DNA of 64,000 bases from Prochlorococcus sp. MIT 1223 (GTDB lineage: Bacteria > Cyanobacteriota > Cyanobacteriia > PCC-6307 > Cyanobiaceae). The stretch spans positions 62,001 through 126,000 of the forward strand of contig NZ_CP139303.1 of the NCBI RefSeq assembly GCF_034092465.1, given 5' to 3'. This document shows, in pieces, positions 29,623-38,592 of this stretch. Below the pieces are notes generated by a model, which worked only from the letters and a program-made list of their open reading frames with translations, ran no database searches and was not told the DNA's origin. Each line of letters starts with the position of its first letter. Position 1 is the stretch's first letter. A program made the translations under genes and the position numbers.

Positions 29623-31206
29623 TTAAAAATGAGATTGCTCTTGTCCACCTAATCTTTGAAATAAATCAAGACTTTCTTTGTTGAGCCCAACAACCTCTAC
29701 TTCAGAACCTCCTTGACTGATTTTTCTTATAATTTGATCTAAAGCAGTTACTCCACTTTGATCCCAAATATGTGCATTAGTCATATTTATTGTTACCTTT
29801 GAAGGGTGTTCATGAACATTAAATCCCTGTAGAAAATATATTTTACTTACAAAGAATAATTGACCAGTAACCTCATAAATCAGCTCTTCATTGCTCGATG
29901 CTTTTACGCTTACATTTATAACTTTAGCTACTTTCCTGCTAAATAATATTCCTGCAAGTGCAACTCCAGCAATAACTCCAAGAGCAAGATTATGAGGTTT
30001 TGTTAGCATCGTTACAGCAAATGTCATTAACATCACAGCGGTATCACTTCTAGGGATCTTTCTAATATTTTTTAGACCATTTGTATCGGCTGTACTTATT
30101 GCAATTGTAATCATTACTGCAACCAATGCGGCCATTGGGATTTGTTCAAGCCATGGTTTGCAGAGCAATATCATTGCAAGCAAGCAAATGCCTGAGGACA
30201 AAGTAGAAAGTCTTGTCTTTCCTCCGTTTTCAGTATTCATTACAGACTGCCCAACTAGTGCGCATCCAGCCATACCTCCAAATAGTGAAGAAATGAAATT
30301 AGCTATTCCTTGTCCCCTAGCTTCTTTGTTTTTGTCTGAGTTGGTATCTGTCATATCATCGAGTATGTCTTGAGTGAGAAAGGTCTCCATAAGACCAACA
30401 AGGGAAATGGCCAGAGCTGTTGGCAATATGATTCCAAAAGTTTGAAGGTTAAAAGGAACCTTTCCTTCTCCAAAGGAACCAAATGGAAGACTTAGATTTG
30501 GAAGTCCATTTGGTAATTTTCCAAGGTCACTTACAGTTGGAATATCAAGATTAAACCCTATAGAAATTATTGTTAATGCAATTATTGCAACTAATTGAGA
30601 AGGAATTGATTTCGTCAACTTAGGAAGGCCATAAATAATTATTAGCCCTAGAGCAACTAAAAGCCACACTTCAACTATTTGCTCTTTTACTGGTCCAAGA
30701 AACTTTCCATAGTGATCTTGTATTCCAAGTTGTTCAAATTGCGCTTGAAAAATTAATAATGCAAGAGCATTTACAAATCCACTTAAGACCCCTTGCGGAA
30801 CGAAACGCATTTGATAAGCGAGTCTTAAGTATCCCCATAGAATTTGAAAAACTCCAGTAAGTAATCCTGCCGCAATTAAATAAGAGAGACCTAATGCTTG
30901 AGAAGTTAATTCGTCTAATCCCATTGCTTGCCCAGTATTTACCCCGGTAACAACTACACCTGTCATTAAAAGAGCTGTAGAACCAGTCGCTGAGGTGATC
31001 ATTCCCATTCGACCACCTACAAGCGCAATAGTTATTGATAGACAGAAAGCACCAAAAAGGCCTACTTGTGGATCCACTCCTGCAATGCCAGAGAAAGCAA
31101 TCGCTTCAGGAATCATTGCAAAAGCAACAACCAGTCCAGATAAAACATCTTTACTTGGGTTACCAATCCATTGGTTAAGGTTGTTTGTTTTTGATCTTGC
31201 GAGCAT
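29623..31206 (-). CDS. SulP-family anion transporter (bicarbonate or sulfate)
   Basis: A 527-residue membrane protein with the SulP opening ([32 protein letters not shown]), many hydrophobic helices, and a C-terminal STAS domain ([22 protein letters not shown]... [13 protein letters not shown]). BicA, the low-affinity Na+-dependent bicarbonate transporter of marine cyanobacteria, belongs to this family, and that role is likely for an alpha-cyanobacterium. Sulfate transport cannot be excluded. It is convergent with the AlkB-like gene and 30 bp downstream of the glcE-like gene on the same strand. Confidence 0.85.
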   Translation of the reverse strand: MLARSKTNNLNQWIGNPSKDVLSGLVVAFAMIPEAIAFSGIAGVDPQVGLFGAFCLSITIALVGGRMGMITSATGSTALLMTGVVVTGVNTGQAMGLDELTSQALGLSYLIAAGLLTGVFQILWGYLRLAYQMRFVPQGVLSGFVNALALLIFQAQFEQLGIQDHYGKFLGPVKEQIVEVWLLVALGLIIIYGLPKLTKSIPSQLVAIIALTIISIGFNLDIPTVSDLGKLPNGLPNLSLPFGSFGEGKVPFNLQTFGIILPTALAISLVGLMETFLTQDILDDMTDTNSDKNKEARGQGIANFISSLFGGMAGCALVGQSVMNTENGGKTRLSTLSSGICLLAMILLCKPWLEQIPMAALVAVMITIAISTADTNGLKNIRKIPRSDTAVMLMTFAVTMLTKPHNLALGVIAGVALAGILFSRKVAKVINVSVKASSNEELIYEVTGQLFFVSKIYFLQGFNVHEHPSKVTINMTNAHIWDQSGVTALDQIIRKISQGGSEVEVVGLNKESLDLFQRLGGQEQSHF

Positions 31207-31236
31207 TTTTAATTTTCTTCTATTAACGACCGTATA

Positions 31237-32526
31237 TCAAAGAGGAGGCAGTAGTCCTTGAGGGTCGTATTTAGATTTTAGATTTTGCAACCCTGGAAGC
31301 CAATCTAGAAAAGCTAATTTCAATTCTTTTTCATGCCAAGGTAGATGTGGATGCATTTGCGCAAGATGGATACCAGGGCATACACATTCAAGTGTTTTCC
31401 AGACTTCTTCCATCCAATGAAGGCTTTTGCTTCTACCTTTTATGTCACCAGCAATCCATGCGCCTGAAATCCATGGCTTCCAAATAGCATTCCTATGCAT
31501 AAATGAGCTGGCAGATTTGTTTATAAAAGTTGTAGCTCCACCTAATTGTTGAGAAGCTAAATAACACTCTGGGGAAGGCCTGTGTGCCATTAACCTATTA
31601 AGTGAATTTATTAACTTATCGGAATTTTTATTCCAATTACCACCAAGCAAACCTATTACTTCATTATGGAACTTTATAGATTGATGTGAAATATTGCTGC
31701 TAAGGGCAAAATCAGGTTTATCTTTAAGACCATTTTTAATTACAGTTTTGCATTGTTTTGAAAAAGGTAACTTTTCTATTATTTCTTTAGCCCTTTCAAC
31801 TTCTTTAATTCTCTCAATTTCTATAACAATATAAACTTTTATTCTTTCTTTCCAAATCCAGTTAAAACTGGCATTGTTTGGCCATGACTCAGCTTGATAG
31901 ATGCCTTCTGCTAATTGATCTGAATTAATAATAGCTTCAGTAATAAATAGCGGTTTCATCTTATCTGTTTGAAGTTGGATATTAGTAATTATTCCTAAGA
32001 AAGGTGCTGCTCCAAGCAAACCTCTCCATATTAATCTTTCTTCAAAAGTTGATAATTCATTTGGTTTGGAGATATTTATTTTTTCGCCTGTCCCCCATAT
32101 TCCTGTCATTTTAGTAATTCGATCAATTGCCAATCCTTTATTCCTACTAATTGGACTTATTCCTCCTGTTAGTAAATACCCTGAACCTGTTTGCCCGGAT
32201 AAACCTGTTGGGAAACTTCTTCCATATTTGCTTAACTCGTTTAAAAGAGAACCCATCTTTACACCTGCTCCAATATCAACATAATTATCAGTTTTATTAA
32301 AAATTATTTGCTGATAGTTTTCTCTCAGATCTAGGGTCCATAAATTATCAGCAGCACATCGACTACTTGTACCACCACTGCAGATTAAAAGAGGTTTTGG
32401 ATTGAGTTGATTTGTACTTATATTCTTAATTAATTTTGGGTCAATTTTTTTTAATACTCCAAAATTAGAGCTATCTGAAGCCAATTGGTTTGGAACTTTG
32501 AAGTCACTTTTATTAGAAGTTCTCAC
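31237..32526 (-). CDS. FAD-binding oxidoreductase, glycolate oxidase GlcE-like
   Basis: A 429-residue FAD-linked oxidase of the PCMH type. The flavin-binding region spans about residues 40-190 with [41 protein letters not shown]-like [19 protein letters not shown], and [15 protein letters not shown]. The C-terminal part carries the [16 protein letters not shown] end, in line with the GlcD/GlcE family. GlcE is the subunit of the photorespiratory glycolate dehydrogenase, but no glcD or glcF is adjacent, so the exact substrate is unproven. Confidence 0.75.
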   Translation of the reverse strand: MRTSNKSDFKVPNQLASDSSNFGVLKKIDPKLIKNISTNQLNPKPLLICSGGTSSRCAADNLWTLDLRENYQQIIFNKTDNYVDIGAGVKMGSLLNELSKYGRSFPTGLSGQTGSGYLLTGGISPISRNKGLAIDRITKMTGIWGTGEKINISKPNELSTFEERLIWRGLLGAAPFLGIITNIQLQTDKMKPLFITEAIINSDQLAEGIYQAESWPNNASFNWIWKERIKVYIVIEIERIKEVERAKEIIEKLPFSKQCKTVIKNGLKDKPDFALSSNISHQSIKFHNEVIGLLGGNWNKNSDKLINSLNRLMAHRPSPECYLASQQLGGATTFINKSASSFMHRNAIWKPWISGAWIAGDIKGRSKSLHWMEEVWKTLECVCPGIHLAQMHPHLPWHEKELKLAFLDWLPGLQNLKSKYDPQGLLPPL

Positions 32527-32608
32527 GTCTTTTCAGAAAATGGATAACACTTGGCTTGCCCTTGGATTATCTTTAATAGTTATAAGGTATTGCTAAACCC
32601 TCCTTACT

Positions 32609-33655
32609 GTGAAATCTGCTTTACTACAAAGTAACAACTCTAGAATAGGTGTTTTGATATGTGGTCATGGAAGCAGACATGATTCTGCAATAAAGGAATT
32701 TGCCTTTTTAGTCAGTAAAATAAAATTAAATTTGCCTGGTATACCTGTCGAATATGGCTATTTAGAATTTGCAAAACCTGTTTTAACTGAAGCCCTAGAT
32801 AAACTTCTTAACCAATCAGTAGAAAGAGTAATAGCTATACCTGCCATGCTTTTTGCGGCTGGACATGCGAAAAATGATATACCTGCATTGTTGAAGAAAT
32901 ACTCAGAAAAAACAGGACTTAAGATTGACTATGGAAGAGAACTAGGTATTAATAGCTTAATGATTGGAGCTGCGGGAGCAAGAATAAAAGAAGCAAGTGA
33001 CTTAAACCCAGGATTAGCAGTAGATCAAACCTTACTAGTTGTTGTTGGCAGAGGTTCTTCTGATCCTGATGCAAATTCTAATGTTTCTAAAATAACAAGA
33101 ATGTTGGTTGAAGGGTTAGGCCTGGGATGGGGAGAGACTGTTTTCTCTGGAGTAACCTTTCCTCTTGTAGAGCCTGGCTTAAGACACTTAATCCGACTGG
33201 GCTACAAGAGAATAATAGTTTTTCCATATTTTCTTTTTTCAGGAGTGCTAGTTAATAGAATCTTAAAATATACGAAAAAAGTGGCAGATGATAATCCCGA
33301 AATTCAGTTTATAAATGCAAGCTATTTGTCCAGTCATAATCTTGTTGTAGAGACTTTCATAGAAAGGCTTGAGGAAGTCTTAATTGGAAATAATTTAATG
33401 AATTGCTCTCTTTGCAAATATAGATCTGACCTGTTGGGTTTTGAAAGTGAAGTTGGGACCGTTCAAGAAAGCCATCATCATCATGTAGAAGGACTTAATT
33501 CATATTGTGAGATTTGTGGAACTCGCTCGGGATGCAAATGCGATAAAGCACTTGATGATCATACGGAGGGAGCAGGATTAATGCCTGGACATAGTCATCA
33601 TCCTCCTTATCCAAATGCAGAGCATCCTTTAGGCCCTGTCACGCTTCGCTATTAA
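32609..33655 (+). CDS. cbiX: Sirohydrochlorin chelatase-like protein (CbiX) with His/Cys-rich tail
   Basis: A 348-residue tetrapyrrole chelatase. GHGSRH at residues 19-24 holds the metal-binding histidine of the CbiX/SirB family; the domain is duplicated, since the second half repeats the core with VVVGRGSSDPDANSN. The last 90 residues add SHHHHVEG, CEICGTRSGCKCDKA and GHSHHPPYP, a His- and Cys-rich region fit for metal storage or delivery. The substrate metal could be cobalt (for B12, needed by the nrdJ gene here) or iron (siroheme). The start is GTG. Confidence 0.85.
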   Translation: MKSALLQSNNSRIGVLICGHGSRHDSAIKEFAFLVSKIKLNLPGIPVEYGYLEFAKPVLTEALDKLLNQSVERVIAIPAMLFAAGHAKNDIPALLKKYSEKTGLKIDYGRELGINSLMIGAAGARIKEASDLNPGLAVDQTLLVVVGRGSSDPDANSNVSKITRMLVEGLGLGWGETVFSGVTFPLVEPGLRHLIRLGYKRIIVFPYFLFSGVLVNRILKYTKKVADDNPEIQFINASYLSSHNLVVETFIERLEEVLIGNNLMNCSLCKYRSDLLGFESEVGTVQESHHHHVEGLNSYCEICGTRSGCKCDKALDDHTEGAGLMPGHSHHPPYPNAEHPLGPVTLRY

Positions 33656-34064
33656 ATAACTGCAAAAAATAAAAAAAGATGGAAAGATCATCAAACTCAG
33701 CAGTCTCTTTCTCAATGAGTCCTAAGAGACTCTTTAATGATAAGAATTACTTATCGTTTGAGCTGAATGAGTTTTCCCCAGCTTTTTTCACAGATACAGG
33801 ATTGTTTTCCACTTAAAGCTTGTATTTAGATAAGCAATCTCTTTAATACTGTGGTTTTTAAGTTTTCCTAAGTCTTTTGAGTTGAAGTTGATATCAGCAA
33901 GGCTTGATTGTTAGTTATTTTTTCATTTAGATTGAATACCTTTAATAAATCATTGGTAATAGGCGAGTCTTATTCCGTCTCAAAATTCTTGTCCAGATTT
34001 TCTTTATCTTTGACTCTTTAGTGAATTTTTAGGAAGCTTACCTCTATAGATAAGTATTAATTGA
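33656..34064. other. Intergenic region after cbiX
   Basis: About 409 bases without a credible frame. It contains a terminator-like inverted repeat at 33702-33731 and, further on, TTTTCCCCA and TTTTCCACT, which look like single DnaA-box words but are too sparse to mean an origin. The rest is AT-rich leader sequence for the DUF2811 gene. Confidence 0.45.
33702..33731 (+). terminator. Possible terminator hairpin of cbiX
   Basis: AGTCTCTT and AAGAGACT form an 8-bp perfect stem with a 14-base loop, about 47 bases after the cbiX stop. The downstream CTTTAATGA tail is a weak T-run, so function is uncertain. Confidence 0.4.
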
Positions 34065-34328
34065 ATGAATTACTTTGAAGCCTCAAGCTCTGAAACGTCT
34101 TCCCATAAACTTTCCTTAGAAGCAAATAGAGAATATATGAGCCTAGAAACCGAAATACCAGAGTCACTCTATAACGGAATGAATGACTTTATAGAGTCTC
34201 ACCCTAACTATGATCAATGTGGACTAATGAGTTCGGCTTTGGCTAATTTCTTATATCAAAATGGATGTTCCGATAGGGCTGTGACAGAAAAATATTTAAA
34301 TGATTTGTTCGCTCAATCTAGTTCTTAG
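34065..34328 (+). CDS. DUF2811 family protein
   Basis: An 87-residue protein. From residue 27 it has SLETEIPESLYNGMNDFIESHPNYDQ, NYDQCGLMSSALANFLYQNGC and DRAVTEKYLNDLF, the conserved body of the cyanobacterial DUF2811 family. The 26-residue N-terminal extension is Ser-rich and not part of the domain; a shorter start is possible. The family has no known role. It overlaps the end of the convergent GMC oxidoreductase gene by 11 bp. Confidence 0.75.
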   Translation: MNYFEASSSETSSHKLSLEANREYMSLETEIPESLYNGMNDFIESHPNYDQCGLMSSALANFLYQNGCSDRAVTEKYLNDLFAQSSS

Positions 34329-35955
34329 TTGCTTTTAAGCAGGCCCTTCTTGTGATTGCCATCATTGTCAGGGTTGGACTTTGCCATGAGGAGCTAGGCC
34401 AGCACGCTCCATCAACCACTAAAACGTTTTTACATCTCCAAAGTCTGTTCCATTTGTCAACAACACTTTTATCCTCAGAAGAACCCATTGGCGCTCCTCC
34501 TACTTCATGGATGTAATAGCCTGGAGGAGGCGCATTCTGTTGGGTAGCAAGGGCATTATTCAGAATTAAATTTGAAAAAGGAAAATTAATAATTTTGTTT
34601 AATGGAAGCATCTTTCCACCAGAGCTAACAATTATTTTTTCAATAGTTTTAGACATGTGATCTACCATATTATTTTCATTCTCTCTCCACTTGATATCAA
34701 TATTTGGAATATACCCACCCCAAATATCCTTTTTATTTGAAAGAGTTACTTTATTACTTTTGTTAGGGAGCACCTCTCCATGCCCAATAAGAAATCCAAT
34801 TTTTGAATATTTATCATACTTTAAAAATGAAGGTGGTTCAAATCTATCAATACCTCCCCATATCCCATACCCCCTATTAAAACCCTTATGTTCATAAATA
34901 TTTGGTTTATTACCAAATGGTATAAAAAAGCTTCCAGCTCCAGACAATGTTTCGCCAGAATTTTCAAGAGGATCGATTCCTTGACCTGAAAGATTAAAGA
35001 ATCTACATATTGATACATGATCCATTAAATTGCATCCAAGGCTTTGAGAAGTGTCTTCGAAGCCTTCTTCATTATGAGCCTTTTCAGAATTTAAAAGGAA
35101 TTTTAATGTTTGAATTGTTGAGGCACAAAGTACTATTAATTTAGCTTCTAACTTAATTCGACTACTATTCTCCTTGTTTATTACTATTATTCCTTTTGCT
35201 TTATCTTCACTGCCGTTCATTATTAATCTCTCAGCAATATGATTGCTGAGTAATTGAACTTTACCAGTAGCAATTGCTATCTTTAAAGTACTACCTAGGC
35301 TGCTCGACCTTGGCCAATCTTTATTAGTCTTTGAATTATTACTTTCAAACCCTCTTGAATGTATTACAGGATAACCAAGTTTATTAATAGTTCTTCCAGC
35401 AAATACTTTTTCACTTTTTGTGAAAGGCTTTTTACCTACATATTCTCCATCAGGCAATTGATCGAGTCCATCCTTATTTCCATAAATTCGAAGTAGATTT
35501 TCTATATTTGAATAATGAGAAGATAGGTCTGAATATTGAATAGGCCAAGACTCGCCTACACCATCATGATTGGCTGCTTTGAAATCATAGTCAGAAAGTC
35601 TTAATGTGATACCTCCCCAGGTGAGGCTTTTCCCTCCTACTTGCCGACCTTGCGTCCAAATAAAAGGACGATCTTTTGGATGTTCATAGATATTTTCTTT
35701 CTCATTGGCATATAGCAAAGGATTTGTTTTCCAGAAGCCAGGATGCTGAGATTGTTTTCTATGTTCTCCACTTATTAGACCGTATAGCCTTTTGAACGTA
35801 TTTTGGGGCTCTGATCCAAAAGCTTGTTTAAGAGATAACTGAGGTCCTGCCTCAATAACTAATACTCTTATTCCAGCTTTTGCAAGGGTTAATGCTGCTA
35901 TCCCTCCAGTAGCTCCTGAGCCTATAACAATAACTTCAAATGGCTTCAAGTGCAC
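34318..35955 (-). CDS. GMC-family FAD oxidoreductase
   Basis: A 545-residue flavoprotein of the glucose-methanol-choline oxidoreductase superfamily. The FAD motif VIVIGSGATGGIAALTLAKAG is near residue 8, RQVGGKSLTWGGI near 105 is the second family signature, and the C-terminal part has EVGGAPMGSSEDKSVVDKWNRLW and DGACWPSSSWQSPTLTMMAI, which hold the catalytic His/Asn pair region. Oxidation of an alcohol or sugar is likely; no substrate is shown. It is convergent with DUF2811. Confidence 0.85.
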   Translation of the reverse strand: MHLKPFEVIVIGSGATGGIAALTLAKAGIRVLVIEAGPQLSLKQAFGSEPQNTFKRLYGLISGEHRKQSQHPGFWKTNPLLYANEKENIYEHPKDRPFIWTQGRQVGGKSLTWGGITLRLSDYDFKAANHDGVGESWPIQYSDLSSHYSNIENLLRIYGNKDGLDQLPDGEYVGKKPFTKSEKVFAGRTINKLGYPVIHSRGFESNNSKTNKDWPRSSSLGSTLKIAIATGKVQLLSNHIAERLIMNGSEDKAKGIIVINKENSSRIKLEAKLIVLCASTIQTLKFLLNSEKAHNEEGFEDTSQSLGCNLMDHVSICRFFNLSGQGIDPLENSGETLSGAGSFFIPFGNKPNIYEHKGFNRGYGIWGGIDRFEPPSFLKYDKYSKIGFLIGHGEVLPNKSNKVTLSNKKDIWGGYIPNIDIKWRENENNMVDHMSKTIEKIIVSSGGKMLPLNKIINFPFSNLILNNALATQQNAPPPGYYIHEVGGAPMGSSEDKSVVDKWNRLWRCKNVLVVDGACWPSSSWQSPTLTMMAITRRACLKATKN

Positions 35956-36518
35956 AGGCCTATTTTATATTTTTTTCTACTTTAAAATCCATTTAATTAA
36001 ATATCACTAATTAAATTTTCAATGTAATTAACTTTTGTCCTATTTTAATTAGCTTCTACTAATCTTTCAAGTCGCAGAGGAAAACTAATCTTCGAGACCT
36101 TCTTGATCAGGTTGAAATACCTCCTCTTGACCTGAATTACCTATCCCTGGATCATTTATAAGAACACCAATAGAATCAAAAGAACTTTTAACTTCTCTTC
36201 GCTACCTAGCTTTTTTATTCCAGGTAAATACTGATCGATCTCTATAAACAAACTTTTTTATGTAAATTCTTTCTTAAAGAGATATTTCTTTTTAGTAGCA
36301 AGTCTATTCAAAATTCTCTTAATTCTCAGACAGCATCTAGTTGAAAGCATAACTATATAGATCTCATAACTGTTTTTATCGACAATTTTATTCTGGTAAA
36401 TAATGTGCTAAAAACTTTCCAACTTCTTTGATACTCTCAAGAAGTAAGATTTTAATAAATATTCTGCTTCTCATTAGCATCACTCGTTTCTAAAATTCTT
36501 CTGAAGGAGATTTTGATT
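35956..36518. other. Gene-free AT-rich region
   Basis: About 560 bases between the divergent GMC gene and the pentapeptide gene. I see no start-to-stop frame that looks coded. A stretch on the minus strand near 36060-36220 stays open for about 38 codons with an acidic, sensible composition but has no start codon and a stop just before it; it may be decayed sequence. A good ribosome site AAGGAG lies at 36504-36509. Confidence 0.4.
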
Positions 36519-36989
36519 ATGATTACTCGTTTTCTTGTATTGTTTTTTGTTTTACTCTTGGTACCTTTTACCCCTTCCTATGGTGCTTTGGATTACGGTA
36601 AACAATCTCTTATTGGTGCAGATTTTTCCAATGCTGACCTTAAAGGTGCCACTTTTTACCTTGCAGATTTACAAAATGCAAATTTCTCGGGGGCCGATCT
36701 AGAAGGAGCAAGTTTATTTGGAGCTAAGCTTGAAAAGGCAGATTTAAGTAATTCTAATTTAAGAGATGTAACTTTAGATTCTGCGGTATTAGATGGCACT
36801 GATCTTACTAACTCTGTTCTTGAAAATGCGTTTGCTTTCAATGCGCGTTTTAATGATGTAAATATTGAAGGTGCGGACTTTACGAATGTACCATTCCGTA
36901 AAAATGAAATAAGCCAACTTTGTCAATCAGCAAAAGGCTTTAATCCTATAACTAAAAGAAACACCAGAGAAACATTGGGATGTGAATAA
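36519..36989 (+). CDS. Secreted/lumenal pentapeptide-repeat protein
   Basis: I start at ATG 36519, 9 bases after AAGGAG; an in-frame TTG 6 bp earlier lies too close to it. The product is 156 residues. The first 22 residues (ITRFLVLFFVLLLVPFTPSYGA) are a signal peptide ending SYGA-like before ALDYG. Then come A(D/N)LXX repeats from about residue 33 to 118, such as ADFSNADLKGATFYLADLQ. Such proteins are common in the thylakoid lumen or periplasm of cyanobacteria. The final Cys pair (LCQS and LGCE) may form a disulfide, as in lumenal members. Confidence 0.82.
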   Translation: MITRFLVLFFVLLLVPFTPSYGALDYGKQSLIGADFSNADLKGATFYLADLQNANFSGADLEGASLFGAKLEKADLSNSNLRDVTLDSAVLDGTDLTNSVLENAFAFNARFNDVNIEGADFTNVPFRKNEISQLCQSAKGFNPITKRNTRETLGCE

Positions 36990-36994
36990 AATTT

Positions 36995-37408
36995 TCAACT
37001 ATTTTTCATCATACGCTTATATATCTTCTTTGTATTGTCTTTATCCCCAATAGGCCAACCTAGTAAAGCAAGTTTATGCATTAAATTTTTTGATAAGAAA
37101 TAACTATCGATGTAACTATCTTGTAGGTAACCTTGTAAATTTAAAGAGTGTTTTAAAAGTCTAAACTCAGATTGAATACCTGGCCGTTTATCAATTAAGT
37201 TGTAGCCAACCAACTCTTTCTTTGTCTCTAGATCAATTAAACTTTTTGCATAACCTATTATAATAGTATTATCATTACTTTTATAATAAGTATATAAAAA
37301 TCCACTAGGGTTTTGTCTTCCATTAAATTTACTTGTATCTATTCCAAGCATTCTCTTTGTTGAAATAGATTTGACATTTATTTTATATTTCTTCTGATTA
37401 ATATCCAT
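36995..37408 (-). CDS. Protein of unknown function, downstream partner of an RHH gene
   Basis: A 137-residue protein. The section FLYTYYKSNDNTIIIGYAKSL near residue 37 has the strand-turn-strand with a YAK ending seen in T5orf172/GIY-YIG-like domains; EFRLLKHSL then FLSKNLMHKLALL follows at the usual spacing. The match is weak and catalytic residues are not convincing. It starts 1 bp after the stop of the RHH gene, so it is its second cistron. I do not assign a function. Confidence 0.5.
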   Translation of the reverse strand: MDINQKKYKINVKSISTKRMLGIDTSKFNGRQNPSGFLYTYYKSNDNTIIIGYAKSLIDLETKKELVGYNLIDKRPGIQSEFRLLKHSLNLQGYLQDSYIDSYFLSKNLMHKLALLGWPIGDKDNTKKIYKRMMKNS

Positions 37409-37409
37409 A

Positions 37410-37943
37410 CTAATTTCCCCAACTTAAACTTGATCCTTCATATTTTTCCCATAGATTATTAGCCTCTGCTAAAGCTATTCTCTGCTCACAGGCTTTGTCA
37501 TACCTTTGAATAGCTGGGGTTGGAATTGATCCTTTGCTTTTCATTGTACGTAATCCTGTCTCAAGACATTGAAGCGCTACGCTTGAGAGGTCCCTTCCTT
37601 CTGCTGCCGCCCAAGCTTTCATCAAATAATTCAGGTTCTGAGGAACTGAAATCTGTAGTTTTGATGAATTAGGGGAGTTAAGGGAGAGATTGTCTAAGCT
37701 TTTTTCTTTAGTAGAGAAATTATTTTTTATAGATTGCCTAATACTTTTTATCGTTTTTATTCTCTTATCAGATTTTCTTTCTGCGGATATGTTTTCCTCT
37801 GGGATGTTTTCATATTCAAGAATTAGCTGTTCTGTTTTTTCAATAGAATCAATAGCCCATTTAGAGACCTCTTTTTCTAAGGAGGTATGTTTTAGCCATG
37901 AATCTTTTTCTTTAGACCAGTTATTCACTTCAATAAGGGCCAT
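37410..37943 (-). CDS. Ribbon-helix-helix-like DNA-binding protein
   Basis: A 177-residue protein. The region LQISVPQNLNYLMKAWAAAEGRDLSSVALQCLETGLR, about residues 96-132, fits the ribbon-helix-helix (CopG/Arc) layout: a polar strand with alternating residues, then two helices with a glycine turn. The preceding 90 residues are charged and probably helical, longer than in a bare CopG protein. It begins 31 bp left of a tandem 19-bp repeat and may bind it. The second gene of the operon follows 1 bp later. It could be plasmid- or phage-derived. Confidence 0.6.
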   Translation of the reverse strand: MALIEVNNWSKEKDSWLKHTSLEKEVSKWAIDSIEKTEQLILEYENIPEENISAERKSDKRIKTIKSIRQSIKNNFSTKEKSLDNLSLNSPNSSKLQISVPQNLNYLMKAWAAAEGRDLSSVALQCLETGLRTMKSKGSIPTPAIQRYDKACEQRIALAEANNLWEKYEGSSLSWGN

Positions 37944-37973
37944 TGCTCGAAGTCTACTATATCTGTGGTCATT

Positions 37974-38025
37974 GTCTATAGATTGTATACAGATCTTTCA
38001 CAGAGTGTGTATAGATTGAGTATAG
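37974..38025. promoter_or_regulatory. Tandem 19-bp direct repeat, candidate operator of the RHH operon
   Basis: Copy 1 is 37974-37992 and copy 2 is 38007-38025; 16 of 19 bases agree, with the shared core TATAGATTG and a TATA(C/G)AG-type end. Their starts are 33 bp apart, about three DNA turns, so a protein would see both on one face. A TATAGT box for the leftward RHH gene is at 37956-37961 (minus strand), and TTCACA...TATAGT (37997-38002 and 38021-38026, 18-bp spacer) faces right. The layout suits an autoregulated, divergent control region. Confidence 0.5.
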
Positions 38026-38032
38026 TAATGTT

Positions 38033-38128
38033 GCTGTCTTGATTGGATTCTCAACCCTTCCCTTGGGGCTTCCGCCCTTTGTGGGTAGTCCCTGCTTTCC
38101 CTGTCAGTTAAAGAGCCTCTGACTTTTT
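38033..38128 (+). ncRNA. Candidate structured small RNA, GC-rich
   Basis: A TTCACA-18-TATAGT promoter ends at 38026, so a transcript could start near 38033. Bases 38049-38107 are about 59% G+C by count, against AT-rich surroundings. They fold as GGGC-TTCC-GCCC (38066-38077) enclosed by ACCC/GGGT (38054-38057 with 38083-38086). A final stem GTCAG/CTGAC (38103-38123) is followed by TTTTT. Total length is about 96 bases. A 22-residue TTG frame (38043-38111) covers the same bases and is an alternative reading. No known cyanobacterial RNA family matches by eye. Confidence 0.4.
38103..38128 (+). terminator. Terminator-like hairpin of the candidate small RNA
   Basis: GTCAG at 38103-38107 pairs with CTGAC at 38119-38123 around an 11-base loop, with TTTTT at 38124-38128. 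The stem is short, so it is a weak terminator by itself. Confidence 0.4.
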
Positions 38129-38152
38129 CGAGAGTTACAGGCGTGTGTGTTT

Positions 38153-38314
38153 CTAATAATGATCAATTGGACAAATAAATATACGTTCATTTCTTCTTAC
38201 TAGAAATAAATTAATAGGTTGATCTGAACTTTTTGCTAATCTCAGAACATCAATTTCGTGAGAATCAAATTTGAAATAGTTAATCGTGTAACTCTTAATT
38301 GTTCTTTCTGTCAC
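38153..38314 (-). CDS. 53-residue protein, function unknown
   Basis: Open frame GTG to TAG, 53 residues, beginning MTERTIKSYTINYFKFDSHE and ending RIFICPIDHY. The composition and alternating strand-like pattern (INLFLVRRNERIFICPI) look like a small folded protein. A TATAGA box lies about 10 bases upstream of the start on this strand. It reads toward the candidate small RNA, whose terminator is 25 bp beyond this gene's stop. Confidence 0.45.
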   Translation of the reverse strand: MTERTIKSYTINYFKFDSHEIDVLRLAKSSDQPINLFLVRRNERIFICPIDHY

Positions 38315-38415
38315 TTTTCTCTATACAACCTAAAAAAAATTCAGTAGCTTTGTATTAAGTAGTTGATTTCAATGACTTTTGCCAAGACGGCATAAATTCA
38401 ACTTTCTCTCTGACC

Positions 38416-38592
38416 ATGAATCTTTTAAGACTTCCCAAATCTACTTCCTTTGGAATTGCTTTCTTTAGCATTATTGTTTTAGTCTCTTTTTTGAAAAATC
38501 TTTTACCACTTATCGCTTTATCTTTAATTCTTGCTTTTATCTGGAGGCAGGCAAGTAAGATTGATCTTAATGAAAGGCAAATGTCTAGTTAA
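38416..38592 (+). CDS. 58-residue membrane protein, function unknown
   Basis: Open frame ATG to TAA, 58 residues, with one long or two short hydrophobic stretches (FGIAFFSIIVLVSFL and LLPLIALSLILAFIW) and a polar C-terminal tail. Its last 23 bases overlap the start of the large glycosyltransferase gene in another frame, which suggests translational coupling between the two. I do not recognise a family. Confidence 0.5.
   Translation: MNLLRLPKSTSFGIAFFSIIVLVSFLKNLLPLIALSLILAFIWRQASKIDLNERQMSS

Noticed and set aside
33771-33815. TTTTCCCCA and TTTTCCACT as DnaA boxes and a replication origin
   Set aside because: Only two words, both off consensus, with no dnaA or dnaN nearby.
36060-36220. Minus-strand frame ending EEVFQPDQEGLED
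   Set aside because: It has no start codon and an upstream stop; it may be a remnant but nothing supports a gene.
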